From Minisyncoccota bacterium (GTDB lineage: Bacteria; Patescibacteriota; Minisyncoccia; SW-4-49-11), in the NCBI GenBank assembly GCA_018609785.1, contig JAHEOE010000002.1:1-7617 (forward strand): 7,617 nucleotides of DNA. The letters run 5' to 3'. Within the stretch, counting starts at the first letter, position 1. Each line of letters starts with the position of its first letter. Positions 1 through 6,556 of the stretch are shown in pieces. Position numbers and translations under genes: made by a program. A model generated the notes under the pieces. The model worked only from the letters and a program-made list of their open reading frames with translations. It was not told where the DNA came from and ran no database searches.

Positions 1-795
1 CATAGGGAATTTCTTAAAAACGAGAAAAAGCAGCTTGCCAGAGAGCAGTCTCAGCTCAGCGAACGTCAAAAGCGCTTGCGTAGACAACGTATTGCCAAAG
101 AGACGGAAAAGCAAGAGTCTCAGCAGGCGGCCAGTGCCAAACGTCAGCGTGTAAGTCAGCTTCAACAACAGGAACAACAATTAACCGCCCGGGAGCAGAG
201 GCTCCGTCGGAAAAAACAGGAATTCTTTAACGAAATTCGATCTCTCAAGCAACGGATTGTTACTCGCGCCAACAGTCCGTTGGGAGAGGTGAGATGGCCC
301 GCACCCCGTTCGACACAAACCGCGGCGGCTTGTACTCAAGGGTATGGTATGACTCCCACGGCGCGAGACGGTACGTATGACGGTCAGATTCATAACGGAA
401 TTGATATTGGAGCCGGTATCGGAACGCCGGTGTATGCCGTAGCGGAAGGCACTGTTGTAGGGCGATCTACAAAGGTATGTGCAAATGGCGGATGGAAAAA
501 ATGCGGAGCCGGATGGGGGAATTGGGTAGCTATTAAACATCCGTCCGGACATGTTAGTTTATATAGCCACCTTTCCGGAGCGCCGTTGGTAGCCAAAGGA
601 GAATCGGTTTCGAAGGGACAACAGATTGGAAGACTGGGGAATAGCGGCTATTCGACCGGCGCTCACCTACACTTTTCCGTATATAATCAATATTCCGTAA
701 TCAATGAAGGAGGGTTTCAGGGAGCACCCGCTTACAAAGGATCTTCACATACGCTTAATGTGGAACGCATGTTCGGTCTGAATTGTCGTGGATAG
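1..795 (+). CDS. M23 family (LytM-type) metallopeptidase with N-terminal coiled coil, 5'-partial
   Basis: This is a zinc endopeptidase that should cut peptidoglycan cross-bridges or stems outside the cytoplasmic membrane. The frame is open to the left window edge, so the start lies upstream; a TTG at 76 is internal and not the start. Of 264 visible residues, about 1-86 form a Lys/Arg/Gln/Glu-rich coiled coil with hydrophobics at heptad spacing (L5, L12, L19, L26; L54, L61, L68, F75, L82). Residues about 107-240 are the M23 domain: HNGID supplies zinc ligands H131 and D135, YSHLS gives H190, and GAHLHF gives catalytic H222 and ligand H224. Four cysteines (C111, C160, C168, C262) are unusual for the family. 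The layout resembles EnvC or NlpD-like hydrolases, in which the coiled coil controls the enzyme, but unlike many of those the active-site residues are intact. The stop is TAG, 9 bases before the nuclease gene. The family is certain; substrate and partner are not known. Confidence 0.93.
   Translation, partial: HREFLKNEKKQLAREQSQLSERQKRLRRQRIAKETEKQESQQAASAKRQRVSQLQQQEQQLTAREQRLRRKKQEFFNEIRSLKQRIVTRANSPLGEVRWPAPRSTQTAAACTQGYGMTPTARDGTYDGQIHNGIDIGAGIGTPVYAVAEGTVVGRSTKVCANGGWKKCGAGWGNWVAIKHPSGHVSLYSHLSGAPLVAKGESVSKGQQIGRLGNSGYSTGAHLHFSVYNQYSVINEGGFQGAPAYKGSSHTLNVERMFGLNCRG
31..210 (+). repeat. Diverged six-heptad repeat within the coiled coil of the M23 gene
   Basis: Residues 11-28 (bases 31-84) and 53-70 (bases 157-210) of the M23 protein align without gaps with 9 of 18 identical residues. 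Both begin QL, both have L at positions 2, 9 and 16 of the unit, and both end RLRR. The offset is exactly 42 residues, which is six heptads, so the two copies sit in the same register. This could be an old internal duplication or simply convergence of a low-complexity coiled coil. Confidence 0.5.
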
Positions 796-804
796 AGAAT
801 TGGT

Positions 805-1389
805 ATGTTAAAACGTACGGTTATTGTTACGGGGATTATCGGTTTGCTTGTGTTATTAGGGAGTGTCTCTTCCTCAAGTATTGATTTAAGTTCCGCTAAC
901 GCATATTTGAAAGGAGGGTATGCACAATGGCAAACATGGCGAAATGGCAGTACAGGAAAAGGAAAAGCGTACGAAGTCGCTCGAGTTATCGACGGAGACA
1001 CCATTATCGTACGACGAAACGGTGAGAAACGGAAAGTAAGACTGTTGGGTGTGGATACGCCGGAATTGGCGCATCACGGAAATGAGCGAGAATGTTTTGC
1101 GCGCGCGGCAACGGTGTTTATGCGTGAACAACTTCGAGATCAACGAGTTATATTACAACGAGATCAGACACAAAAAAATACGGATCGGTACGATCGTCTG
1201 TTACGGTATGTTACAAAAGAAGGTGACAAACACGCTCTTAACTACATTCTCATACAAGAAGGATATGGATTTGAGTATACCTTCAATATTCCTTACCGTA
1301 GGCAAAAGAACTTTCGATATGCGGAACGTTCCGCCAAAGAACATAACCGAGGTCTTTGGAGTTCGCGCACATGTGCCGGTAATCCCTAA
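805..1389 (+). CDS. Membrane-anchored thermonuclease, staphylococcal nuclease (SNase) family
   Basis: A 194-residue calcium-dependent nuclease expected to cleave DNA and RNA. Residues 5-23 are one hydrophobic segment after MLKR, a signal peptide or signal anchor, so the enzyme should be exported or membrane-tethered outside the cell. The SNase domain runs from about 56 to 190. All catalytic residues of S. aureus nuclease have counterparts: D63 and D65 in VIDGDT, R79 in VRLLGVDTPE, D84, T85 and E87 in the same motif, and R131 in DRYDRLL. C97 and C190 could form a disulfide in an exported protein. The ATG at 805 is the first start after the upstream stop; no clear ribosome binding site precedes it. 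It lies 9 bases after the M23 gene and in the same reading frame, so co-transcription is likely. Function may be scavenging of nucleotides or handling of external DNA; that is inference. Confidence 0.93.
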   Translation: MLKRTVIVTGIIGLLVLLGSVSSSSIDLSSANAYLKGGYAQWQTWRNGSTGKGKAYEVARVIDGDTIIVRRNGEKRKVRLLGVDTPELAHHGNERECFARAATVFMREQLRDQRVILQRDQTQKNTDRYDRLLRYVTKEGDKHALNYILIQEGYGFEYTFNIPYRRQKNFRYAERSAKEHNRGLWSSRTCAGNP

Positions 1390-1437
1390 TCGGTATGAGA
1401 ATTGTTGCGAAATACTCGAGGGATATGGTACGCTTAC

Positions 1438-1445
1438 TATAAAAT
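1438..1445 (+). promoter_or_regulatory. Candidate -10 element upstream of the UDP-sugar dehydrogenase
   Basis: The only sizeable gap in the window (1390-1461) contains TATAAAAT, which holds two overlapping 5-of-6 matches to TATAAT (TATAAA at 1438 and TAAAAT at 1440). A start about 6-8 bases downstream would leave a leader of only about 10 bases before the ATG at 1462. I see no good -35 at normal spacing; TTGCGA at 1405-1410 is about 27 bases upstream, which is too far. No hairpin with a T tract occurs in the gap, so the upstream genes have no obvious terminator here. Confidence 0.35.
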
Positions 1446-1461
1446 GTAATCTGAAAAATGT

Positions 1462-2754
1462 ATGAATATTTGTGTAGTCGGAACCGGATATGTGGGACTC
1501 GTGCAAGGCGCGGCTTTGGCCGAACTTGGGAACTTGGTAGTCTGTGTAGACAAAAATCCGCAAAAGGTGGAAATGCTTAGAGCCGGTGAAATTCCGATTT
1601 ATGAACCGGGACTTAAAGAGGTCGTTCAGCGAAACAGCGAAGCGGGACGTCTTCGATTTACGACCGATTTGACCGAGGGAATACAAAATGCCACGGCGAT
1701 TTTTATTGCCGTAGGGACTCCGCCTCGCGAAGACGGGAGTGCCGATCTGTCTTACGTCGATGCTGTAGCACATGAAATTGGACAAAATCTTGATCATTAT
1801 GCTGTAGTAGTCAATAAAAGTACGGTTCCCATTGGCACGGGAGATCGGGTGCAATCAATTATTGAAAAAGAGTATGATGGAGAATTTGAAGTTGCGTCCA
1901 ATCCGGAATTTTTACGAGAAGGGACGGCCTTGAGTGATTTTATGCGTCCCGATCGAGTAATCGTGGGACTTGAGGCGCAAGACGGGAGAGCTCGAGCGAT
2001 TATGGAAGAACTTTATCATCCGTTGGACGCGCCCATTGTGTTTACCAATATTCGTACGGCGGAACTTATTAAGTATGCTTCGAATTCCTTTTTGGCGACG
2101 CAAATCTCGTTTATTAATTCGCTGACCGGTCTTGCCGAGCAGGTGGGAGCGAATATTGACGAGGTATCTCATGCCATGAAACTTGACCGTCGAATCGGAC
2201 CGAAAGCGTTTTTGAACGCCGGTTTGGGATTTGGAGGTTCGTGTTTTCCGAAAGATATCGACGCGCTTATTACGACTTCTCGGGAATACGATGTTCCCAA
2301 TGAGCTTTTGGAAAAGGTACGCGGAGTTAATTATGAACAGCGTCGGCGCGCAGTGGATACGATTGAGCGTATTTTCGGAGACTTACAAGGCAAAACCGTG
2401 GCTGTGTGGGGGTTGTCGTTCAAACCTGATACCGATGACACTCGTGAATCACCGGCGCTTGATATTATCCCGGAAATCCAAAAGCGAGGAGGCGCTGTCC
2501 GGGGGTACGATCCGGCCGGCGGAGAGCAGGCGAGGCAAAAACTTGACTCATCCGTAGTCGGAGCAGATATGTATGAAGTCTTGGACGGAGCGGATCTGTT
2601 ATTTGTAGCTACCGACTGGAATCAGTTTTATAATGCTGACTTTGATACAGTGTACGAACGATTGAATATGCCTGTTCTTTTTGACGGTCGCAATATGTTT
2701 GACAGACACAGTCTTGAGGGCAAAGGGTTTACGTATTATGCCATCGGGCGATAA
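1462..2754 (+). CDS. ugd: UDP-glucose 6-dehydrogenase (UDP-glucose/GDP-mannose dehydrogenase family)
   Basis: A 430-residue cytoplasmic enzyme, normal length for the family, which oxidises UDP-glucose to UDP-glucuronate with two NAD+. The N-terminal Rossmann fold opens with GTGYVG (residues 7-12). The family motif NPEFLREG lies at 147-154. The central helical region holds catalytic-type K204 in ELIKYASN and the nucleophile C261 in GFGGSCFPKD. The C-terminal domain has the GLSFKPDTDDTRESP signature at 317-331 and a YDP turn at 349-351. All expected active-site residues are present. The ATG at 1462 matches the start of the Rossmann strand (MNICVVG); a nearby ATG at 1458 is out of frame. No Shine-Dalgarno site is seen. 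UDP-glucuronate feeds envelope polysaccharides and is a precursor for other sugars. A GDP-mannose or UDP-ManNAc dehydrogenase is the alternative, but the sequence reads as the bacterial Ugd/TuaD type. Confidence 0.92.
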   Translation: MNICVVGTGYVGLVQGAALAELGNLVVCVDKNPQKVEMLRAGEIPIYEPGLKEVVQRNSEAGRLRFTTDLTEGIQNATAIFIAVGTPPREDGSADLSYVDAVAHEIGQNLDHYAVVVNKSTVPIGTGDRVQSIIEKEYDGEFEVASNPEFLREGTALSDFMRPDRVIVGLEAQDGRARAIMEELYHPLDAPIVFTNIRTAELIKYASNSFLATQISFINSLTGLAEQVGANIDEVSHAMKLDRRIGPKAFLNAGLGFGGSCFPKDIDALITTSREYDVPNELLEKVRGVNYEQRRRAVDTIERIFGDLQGKTVAVWGLSFKPDTDDTRESPALDIIPEIQKRGGAVRGYDPAGGEQARQKLDSSVVGADMYEVLDGADLLFVATDWNQFYNADFDTVYERLNMPVLFDGRNMFDRHSLEGKGFTYYAIGR

Positions 2755-2761
2755 ATTTCGT

Positions 2762-2767
2762 TAAAAT
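2762..2767 (+). promoter_or_regulatory. Candidate -10 element immediately before the membrane-protein gene
   Basis: TAAAAT matches TATAAT at 5 of 6 positions and ends 8 bases before the ATG at 2776. If used, transcription would begin on or within a base or two of the start codon, giving a leaderless message. No -35 match is seen at the usual spacing, and the gap is AT-rich, so chance is a real possibility. Confidence 0.22.
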
Positions 2768-2775
2768 ACGGTAAA

Positions 2776-4605
2776 ATGAGTACTTCCGTAGCTAATCAAT
2801 TGCTGAAGCGTGTTCGAATCTTGTTAGGAGGACTCTTTGTAGCGCTTTTGAGTATACTTGCCCTCAATCAAGTCTTTAATTTGGAAAACTTTGGGAAAAT
2901 GCTTGCTGATTGGGGAGGCTTTTGGTCGTATGGGACGCCGATCTTTTTGGCTATAGAAGAACAAATGGTCGGTATATGGGGGATTGCCTTTATAGTTGGG
3001 TTTTTATTGACTCTTGTTATATATGATGAGGAAGAAGTTAAGGAAGCTTCGGAATCTGAAGACCAACGCGCTCCGAAAGCGGGTGGGGGGATTGTTGGGT
3101 TTTTAGTGGCGTTTGTCATTATCCGTGTAACTATGGCTTTTGTTTATGAAGGTTCTTCTTTGAGCGAATATTGGTATATATTTTCGGGACAAGCACTGTT
3201 TACTGACGAAGCTTTGCCGAGTCTTGTTAAGGAAACTGTATCGGGGAGTATAATGACCCTCTTTGTAGGAATGGCCTTGATGGTTTTCGGATTTCAAGTA
3301 TGGGTAACCAATCTTATTCCGGTTTTGATCTCTATTGGAAGTTTGTTCTTACTTTTGATTATCGGGTTTCATGCCTTTCGCTCCCAGAAGAGTATTATTT
3401 TACTTTTGTTGTTTTATACGTTCACTCCTTGGATAATCGTGACACATCTCGAAGTGGGAATGTATGTTGTATATGAATTCTTGGCGTTGCTGGTAATTGT
3501 TTTGATGTGTCGGGTGGTTGCAACTCTTAAGCAAAGGCGCTTTCGCGGAGCGAGTGTATGGGGGGTGTTGGCTATTGGGATACCGATTGGCGTACATTTT
3601 GCGATTGAAAGTGCCGTAAGCTTTGCAATTCTGTTAATGGCACTGGTGCTTGCTCTGTATCTGTTTTTGTATCAAATTCAGTATATATTCATACGAGCCA
3701 AACAAAAAGATCCTCACCGAACACTAACGGAGATTGATGTGTATCCGCGATTGCTTTTCCTTTATAAAATACTTGTTCTTTTGGTCCTGGGGACGGTTAT
3801 ATTTGCGGTTTTTGGTTTGAAAGAGCGTATTGTACAATTCTTTGAGACCTCTCGGATACCATTTACTTCTTCGGATGGAACTTTGTATGGGGCTTTTCTT
3901 TTTGAAAATCATCCGTTGGAGAGTATTTTTATTGCACTGGTTCCGTTAGTGCTTTTGTTATCTGTGCGAGAACGGGTTTTTGCTGTCATTACCATGTTAG
4001 GAGGAGGTGTTTTGGCATTCGTCCATATGCATGCGCCGGCAGAGTATCAACAGGTGACCGATCTTCTGTATCTGTTTCCCTTGCTTTTCATTGGAGTTCT
4101 TCTTGTTATGGAACATTTTCAGCAATATACGGAGGCAAGTCTGGTTATTCCTCTTCTTCTGATTCTTACGATGGTGGGAAATTATCCGGAAAGATTTTTT
4201 ACCGGTCCGTATATTCCCAATGAGACTTCATATACTCAATATAAGGAGGCTTATGCATATGTAAAAGATAAATGTACTGATTTAACTCTTGTGGAGAATA
4301 TTCCGGTTTCTCCGGTTGCTCAGTTTTATGAAGTAACACCCGATTATGGACTGTCTATAATAGATTCCGGGAAAACTCGTAAACTGGATACCTTTGCTCA
4401 AGAATACGCGTCTGCCAAGGATTTTGAGGTACTTAATACACAAACCAAAGTGAATGCCGTAACTCAAGAAGGATACTGTTATCTCGAGCATGAATCGGAA
4501 CGGTTTAAGTATACCACATTTAATGGTATACGCGCGTTTGTATTAAATGCGGATTCGCGAACACAGTTTCGGAATGCCACCGTGTATAAGAAAGATAATT
4601 TGTAA
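2776..4605 (+). CDS. Multi-pass membrane protein, possible GT-C (PMT/ArnT-like) glycosyltransferase
   Basis: I do not recognise this 609-residue protein with certainty. About 13 hydrophobic segments can be seen, near residues 14-34, 63-83, 105-123, 159-174, 178-199, 206-223, 226-248, 261-280, 282-303, 326-346, 380-396, 400-417, 429-446 and 454-471 (one or two may not span). A charged loop at 84-104 (DEEEVKEASESEDQ) is probably cytoplasmic. Residues 472-609 form a soluble C-terminal tail with C500 and C568. Features that recall GT-C enzymes are an acidic pair D144-E145 in SGQALFTDEA, a following helix cluster, and HLEVGMYVVYEF at 224-235, which resembles the ar-x-Y segment after the third loop in PMT_2 proteins. 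The tail motif YKEAYAYVKDK also resembles the end domain of such enzymes. Its position 21 bases after ugd fits envelope sugar transfer. The gene is more AT-rich than its neighbours, as expected for a membrane protein. The membrane topology is secure; the enzyme class is inference. Confidence 0.85.
   Translation: MSTSVANQLLKRVRILLGGLFVALLSILALNQVFNLENFGKMLADWGGFWSYGTPIFLAIEEQMVGIWGIAFIVGFLLTLVIYDEEEVKEASESEDQRAPKAGGGIVGFLVAFVIIRVTMAFVYEGSSLSEYWYIFSGQALFTDEALPSLVKETVSGSIMTLFVGMALMVFGFQVWVTNLIPVLISIGSLFLLLIIGFHAFRSQKSIILLLLFYTFTPWIIVTHLEVGMYVVYEFLALLVIVLMCRVVATLKQRRFRGASVWGVLAIGIPIGVHFAIESAVSFAILLMALVLALYLFLYQIQYIFIRAKQKDPHRTLTEIDVYPRLLFLYKILVLLVLGTVIFAVFGLKERIVQFFETSRIPFTSSDGTLYGAFLFENHPLESIFIALVPLVLLLSVRERVFAVITMLGGGVLAFVHMHAPAEYQQVTDLLYLFPLLFIGVLLVMEHFQQYTEASLVIPLLLILTMVGNYPERFFTGPYIPNETSYTQYKEAYAYVKDKCTDLTLVENIPVSPVAQFYEVTPDYGLSIIDSGKTRKLDTFAQEYASAKDFEVLNTQTKVNAVTQEGYCYLEHESERFKYTTFNGIRAFVLNADSRTQFRNATVYKKDNL
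4509..4531. repeat. Perfect 8-bp inverted repeat with 7-base loop
   Basis: GTATACCA at 4509-4516 is the exact reverse complement of TGGTATAC at 4524-4531, with CATTTAA between them. It lies within the last 100 bases of the membrane-protein gene and about 80 bases before the mutM start. There is no T tract after it, so it is not an intrinsic terminator. An operator or weak stem-loop is possible, but about one such repeat is expected by chance in a window this long. Confidence 0.35.
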
Positions 4606-4610
4606 TATTC

Positions 4611-5510
4611 ATGCCGGAATTACCTGAAGTTGAAACTTTACGTCGCAGTCTTTATCCCAAGTTAATCGGACAACGAATATCCGAGGTCGAGGTGAGAGAG
4701 CCGAAGATAGTGTCGGGAAACGGACAGCGTAGAGATGTCACTGAAGATAAGGCACGCAAATTTGAATATTCTCTGACAGGTGAACGTATTACGGATATTG
4801 AACGTCGAGCGAAACAGTTAATTTTACGGTTGGAGAGTGGAGCTTGTGTCTTAATTCATCTGAAAATGACCGGACAGCTGGTCTATACGGAAGATACGTC
4901 TTCTCGCCCCTTGTGGGGCGGTCATCCGATTGAGTTGACTGAAAACCATATTCCTCATAAACACACTCATATTATTTGGACGTTAGAATCGGGTATGTTG
5001 GTCTACAACGATGTACGGAAATTTGGATATGTTTTGTATCATGAAAATTATCAGGCTTTAGAAAATGGAGGGTACTTTGCGAGGCTGGGAGTCGATCCGT
5101 TTGATTCCGCATTTACGGACGTGTATTTTTGTAATAAACTACAAAAGACACAACGTACATTGAAGTCCGCGCTGATGGATCAAGAGATTGTGGTCGGTCT
5201 GGGGAATATATACGTGGATGAGACGACTCACAGAGCGAGAATTGATCCGCGACGCGCAGCTTGTAGCTTATCCGATGAGGAGTGTCAAATACTTCGAAAA
5301 AACATTTTTTCGGTTCTTAATCGAGCGGTTGAATTGGGCGGATCTTCGGTGGCGAACTACATTCTCGCGGACGGCAGTCGCGGCACATACGCGCGTGAAC
5401 ATCAGGTGTACAACCGTGCGGGAAAGCCTTGTGTAACCTGTGGAACTGTTTTGGAAAAGACAAAAATTACCAATCGAACCACGGTCTACTGTCCGAAGTG
5501 TCAAACGTAA
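4611..5510 (+). CDS. mutM: Formamidopyrimidine-DNA glycosylase / AP lyase (Fpg, MutM)
   Basis: A 299-residue base-excision-repair enzyme that removes 8-oxoguanine and formamidopyrimidines from DNA and nicks the abasic site. The start MPELPEVE fixes the ATG at 4611, because P2 is the Schiff-base nucleophile after Met removal, with E3 as the acid. K68 in RRAKQL matches E. coli K57. The void-filling triad is present as M86 (HLKMTG), R136 and F138 (NDVRKFG). The helix-two-turn-helix spans about 183-215 with N199 in GLGNIY. The C-terminal zinc finger has C274, C277, C294 and C297, with the damage-recognition R289 in NRTTVYC. It is about 30 residues longer than the E. coli enzyme because of insertions near 36-50 and 93-116. 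It begins 5 bases after the membrane-protein gene, without a Shine-Dalgarno site, and ends 9 bases before the AI-2E-family gene. Confidence 0.97.
   Translation: MPELPEVETLRRSLYPKLIGQRISEVEVREPKIVSGNGQRRDVTEDKARKFEYSLTGERITDIERRAKQLILRLESGACVLIHLKMTGQLVYTEDTSSRPLWGGHPIELTENHIPHKHTHIIWTLESGMLVYNDVRKFGYVLYHENYQALENGGYFARLGVDPFDSAFTDVYFCNKLQKTQRTLKSALMDQEIVVGLGNIYVDETTHRARIDPRRAACSLSDEECQILRKNIFSVLNRAVELGGSSVANYILADGSRGTYAREHQVYNRAGKPCVTCGTVLEKTKITNRTTVYCPKCQT
4905..4920 (+). other. GC-rich stem-loop inside mutM
   Basis: CGCCCC at 4905-4910 and GGGGCG at 4915-4920 form a perfect 6-bp stem around a TTGT loop; a T-G wobble could extend it by one pair. It encodes part of the RPLWGG insertion of MutM. 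No T tract follows (the next bases are GTCATCCG), so it is not a rho-independent terminator. It could slow transcription or translation, or have no role. Confidence 0.4.
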
Positions 5511-5519
5511 CCTGTATCT

Positions 5520-6539
5520 ATGTCGAATGATAAGCATATTGTGGATATCTCTTTCGCGTCTATTCTGCGAGCGCTTTTGTTGGGAGTGGGAGCATGGTTG
5601 CTTTTTGTATTACGTGATATTGTATTGCTTGTATTTACTGCGTTTATTATCGGGTCGGGATTGTACCTTGTGGGACGGTTTTTACAGACCCGTTTCCGTA
5701 TTCCCTATAAGGTAGGAGTTATAGGAACAGTGATTGGCGGTGTTATTGTAGCGGGAGCGTTGATATATCCGTTGGTTCCTTCTCTTGTTGAGCAGATAAG
5801 TAATTTCCGAGAAGAACAAGTACCGACTTTGATTGAGCGCGCGGAGCAATACTGGGAAGAGACCTCTACTGAAGAAAAAGAAAGTTTTTCCATTTCTTCG
5901 GAGAAAATAGGAGAATATACCCGGAAAGTAGCCGGCGGGGTGTTATTTACCACAAGAAATATCTTGAGCGGTGCGGTGTATACGTTGGTATTGGTAGTTA
6001 TTTCGTTGTATTTGGCCTTGGAACCGCGAAATCTGGAGTCTATGATTGCGGAGTTCTGGCCGGAAACCAAACAACAGAGGGTGCGTCAAAAGGTTTCGGA
6101 AGCGCGAGATAAAGTCGGACAGTGGATTTTGGGACAGGTGATTATTGCTCTGATTTTGGGCGTACTATCATATCTTATTTTGATAATATTGAAGGTGGAA
6201 AACCCGTTGCTTTTGGGGGTCATAGCCGGAGTTTTTAACATGATCCCGTTTATTGGTCCGATTTTGGGGCTTGTCCCCGCTGCTGTTATGGGATTCTTGC
6301 AGTCCGTGCAGACGGGAGTGGCCGTGATTATTGCTTACATTGTTTTACAACAGATTGAAGGGAATTTTCTCACTCCCACTATCATGAATAAAGTTACCGG
6401 GTTTAGTCATGTCCTTATTATTATTTCCATTTTAGTAGGAGGAACACTTGCCGGAGCGCTGGGAGCGATTATTGCCATTCCGTTTATGTCTGTTCTTTCT
6501 TTGTTTGTGGAAGGATTGCGTCCTCAAGAGGAGTCATAA
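5520..6539 (+). CDS. AI-2E family transporter (PerM/TqsA-like membrane protein)
   Basis: A 339-residue integral membrane protein of the AI-2E family, usual length. Hydrophobic segments lie near 13-30, 32-51, 64-88, 149-168, 203-225, 229-257, 264-278 and 296-332. A soluble loop at about 89-148 follows the third segment, as is typical. The family signature is at 231-255, with NMIPFIGPILGLVPA (240-254), and a second conserved stretch is QIEGNFLTPTIMNKV (278-292). Members are annotated as autoinducer-2 exporters or permeases, but some act as ion antiporters, and the substrate cannot be read from the sequence. It starts 9 bases after mutM in the same frame, the two being separated only by the mutM TAA and three sense codons, and no ribosome binding site precedes it. 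The stop TAA is 17 bases before rmuC. Confidence 0.93.
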   Translation: MSNDKHIVDISFASILRALLLGVGAWLLFVLRDIVLLVFTAFIIGSGLYLVGRFLQTRFRIPYKVGVIGTVIGGVIVAGALIYPLVPSLVEQISNFREEQVPTLIERAEQYWEETSTEEKESFSISSEKIGEYTRKVAGGVLFTTRNILSGAVYTLVLVVISLYLALEPRNLESMIAEFWPETKQQRVRQKVSEARDKVGQWILGQVIIALILGVLSYLILIILKVENPLLLGVIAGVFNMIPFIGPILGLVPAAVMGFLQSVQTGVAVIIAYIVLQQIEGNFLTPTIMNKVTGFSHVLIIISILVGGTLAGALGAIIAIPFMSVLSLFVEGLRPQEES

Positions 6540-6556
6540 CGTAAACAAACAAGACT

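Noticed and set aside
910..922. AAAGGAGGG followed by ATG, looking like a strong translation start
   Set aside because: The ATG at 920 is out of frame with the nuclease and opens only a 39-codon frame ending within the SNase domain. The motif simply encodes Lys-Gly-Gly in the linker.
1390..1461. Possible terminator or small RNA in the 72-base gap
   Set aside because: No hairpin with a T tract is present; only the CTCGAG palindrome and AT-rich promoter-like bases are seen.
1049..1465. Plus-strand open frame of 138 codons overlapping the nuclease gene
   Set aside because: It is the +2 frame of a gene whose catalytic motifs are all in frame 1; no family resemblance and no start signal.
1201..1854. 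Minus-strand open frame of 217 codons across the nuclease/ugd junction
   Set aside because: It lies antisense to two clear genes, has no recognisable domain, and its composition is that of a reverse-strand shadow.
4243..4255. AAGGAGG followed by ATG at 4253 in the membrane-protein gene
   Set aside because: The frame is MHM then a stop, so no gene follows. It encodes part of YKEAY.
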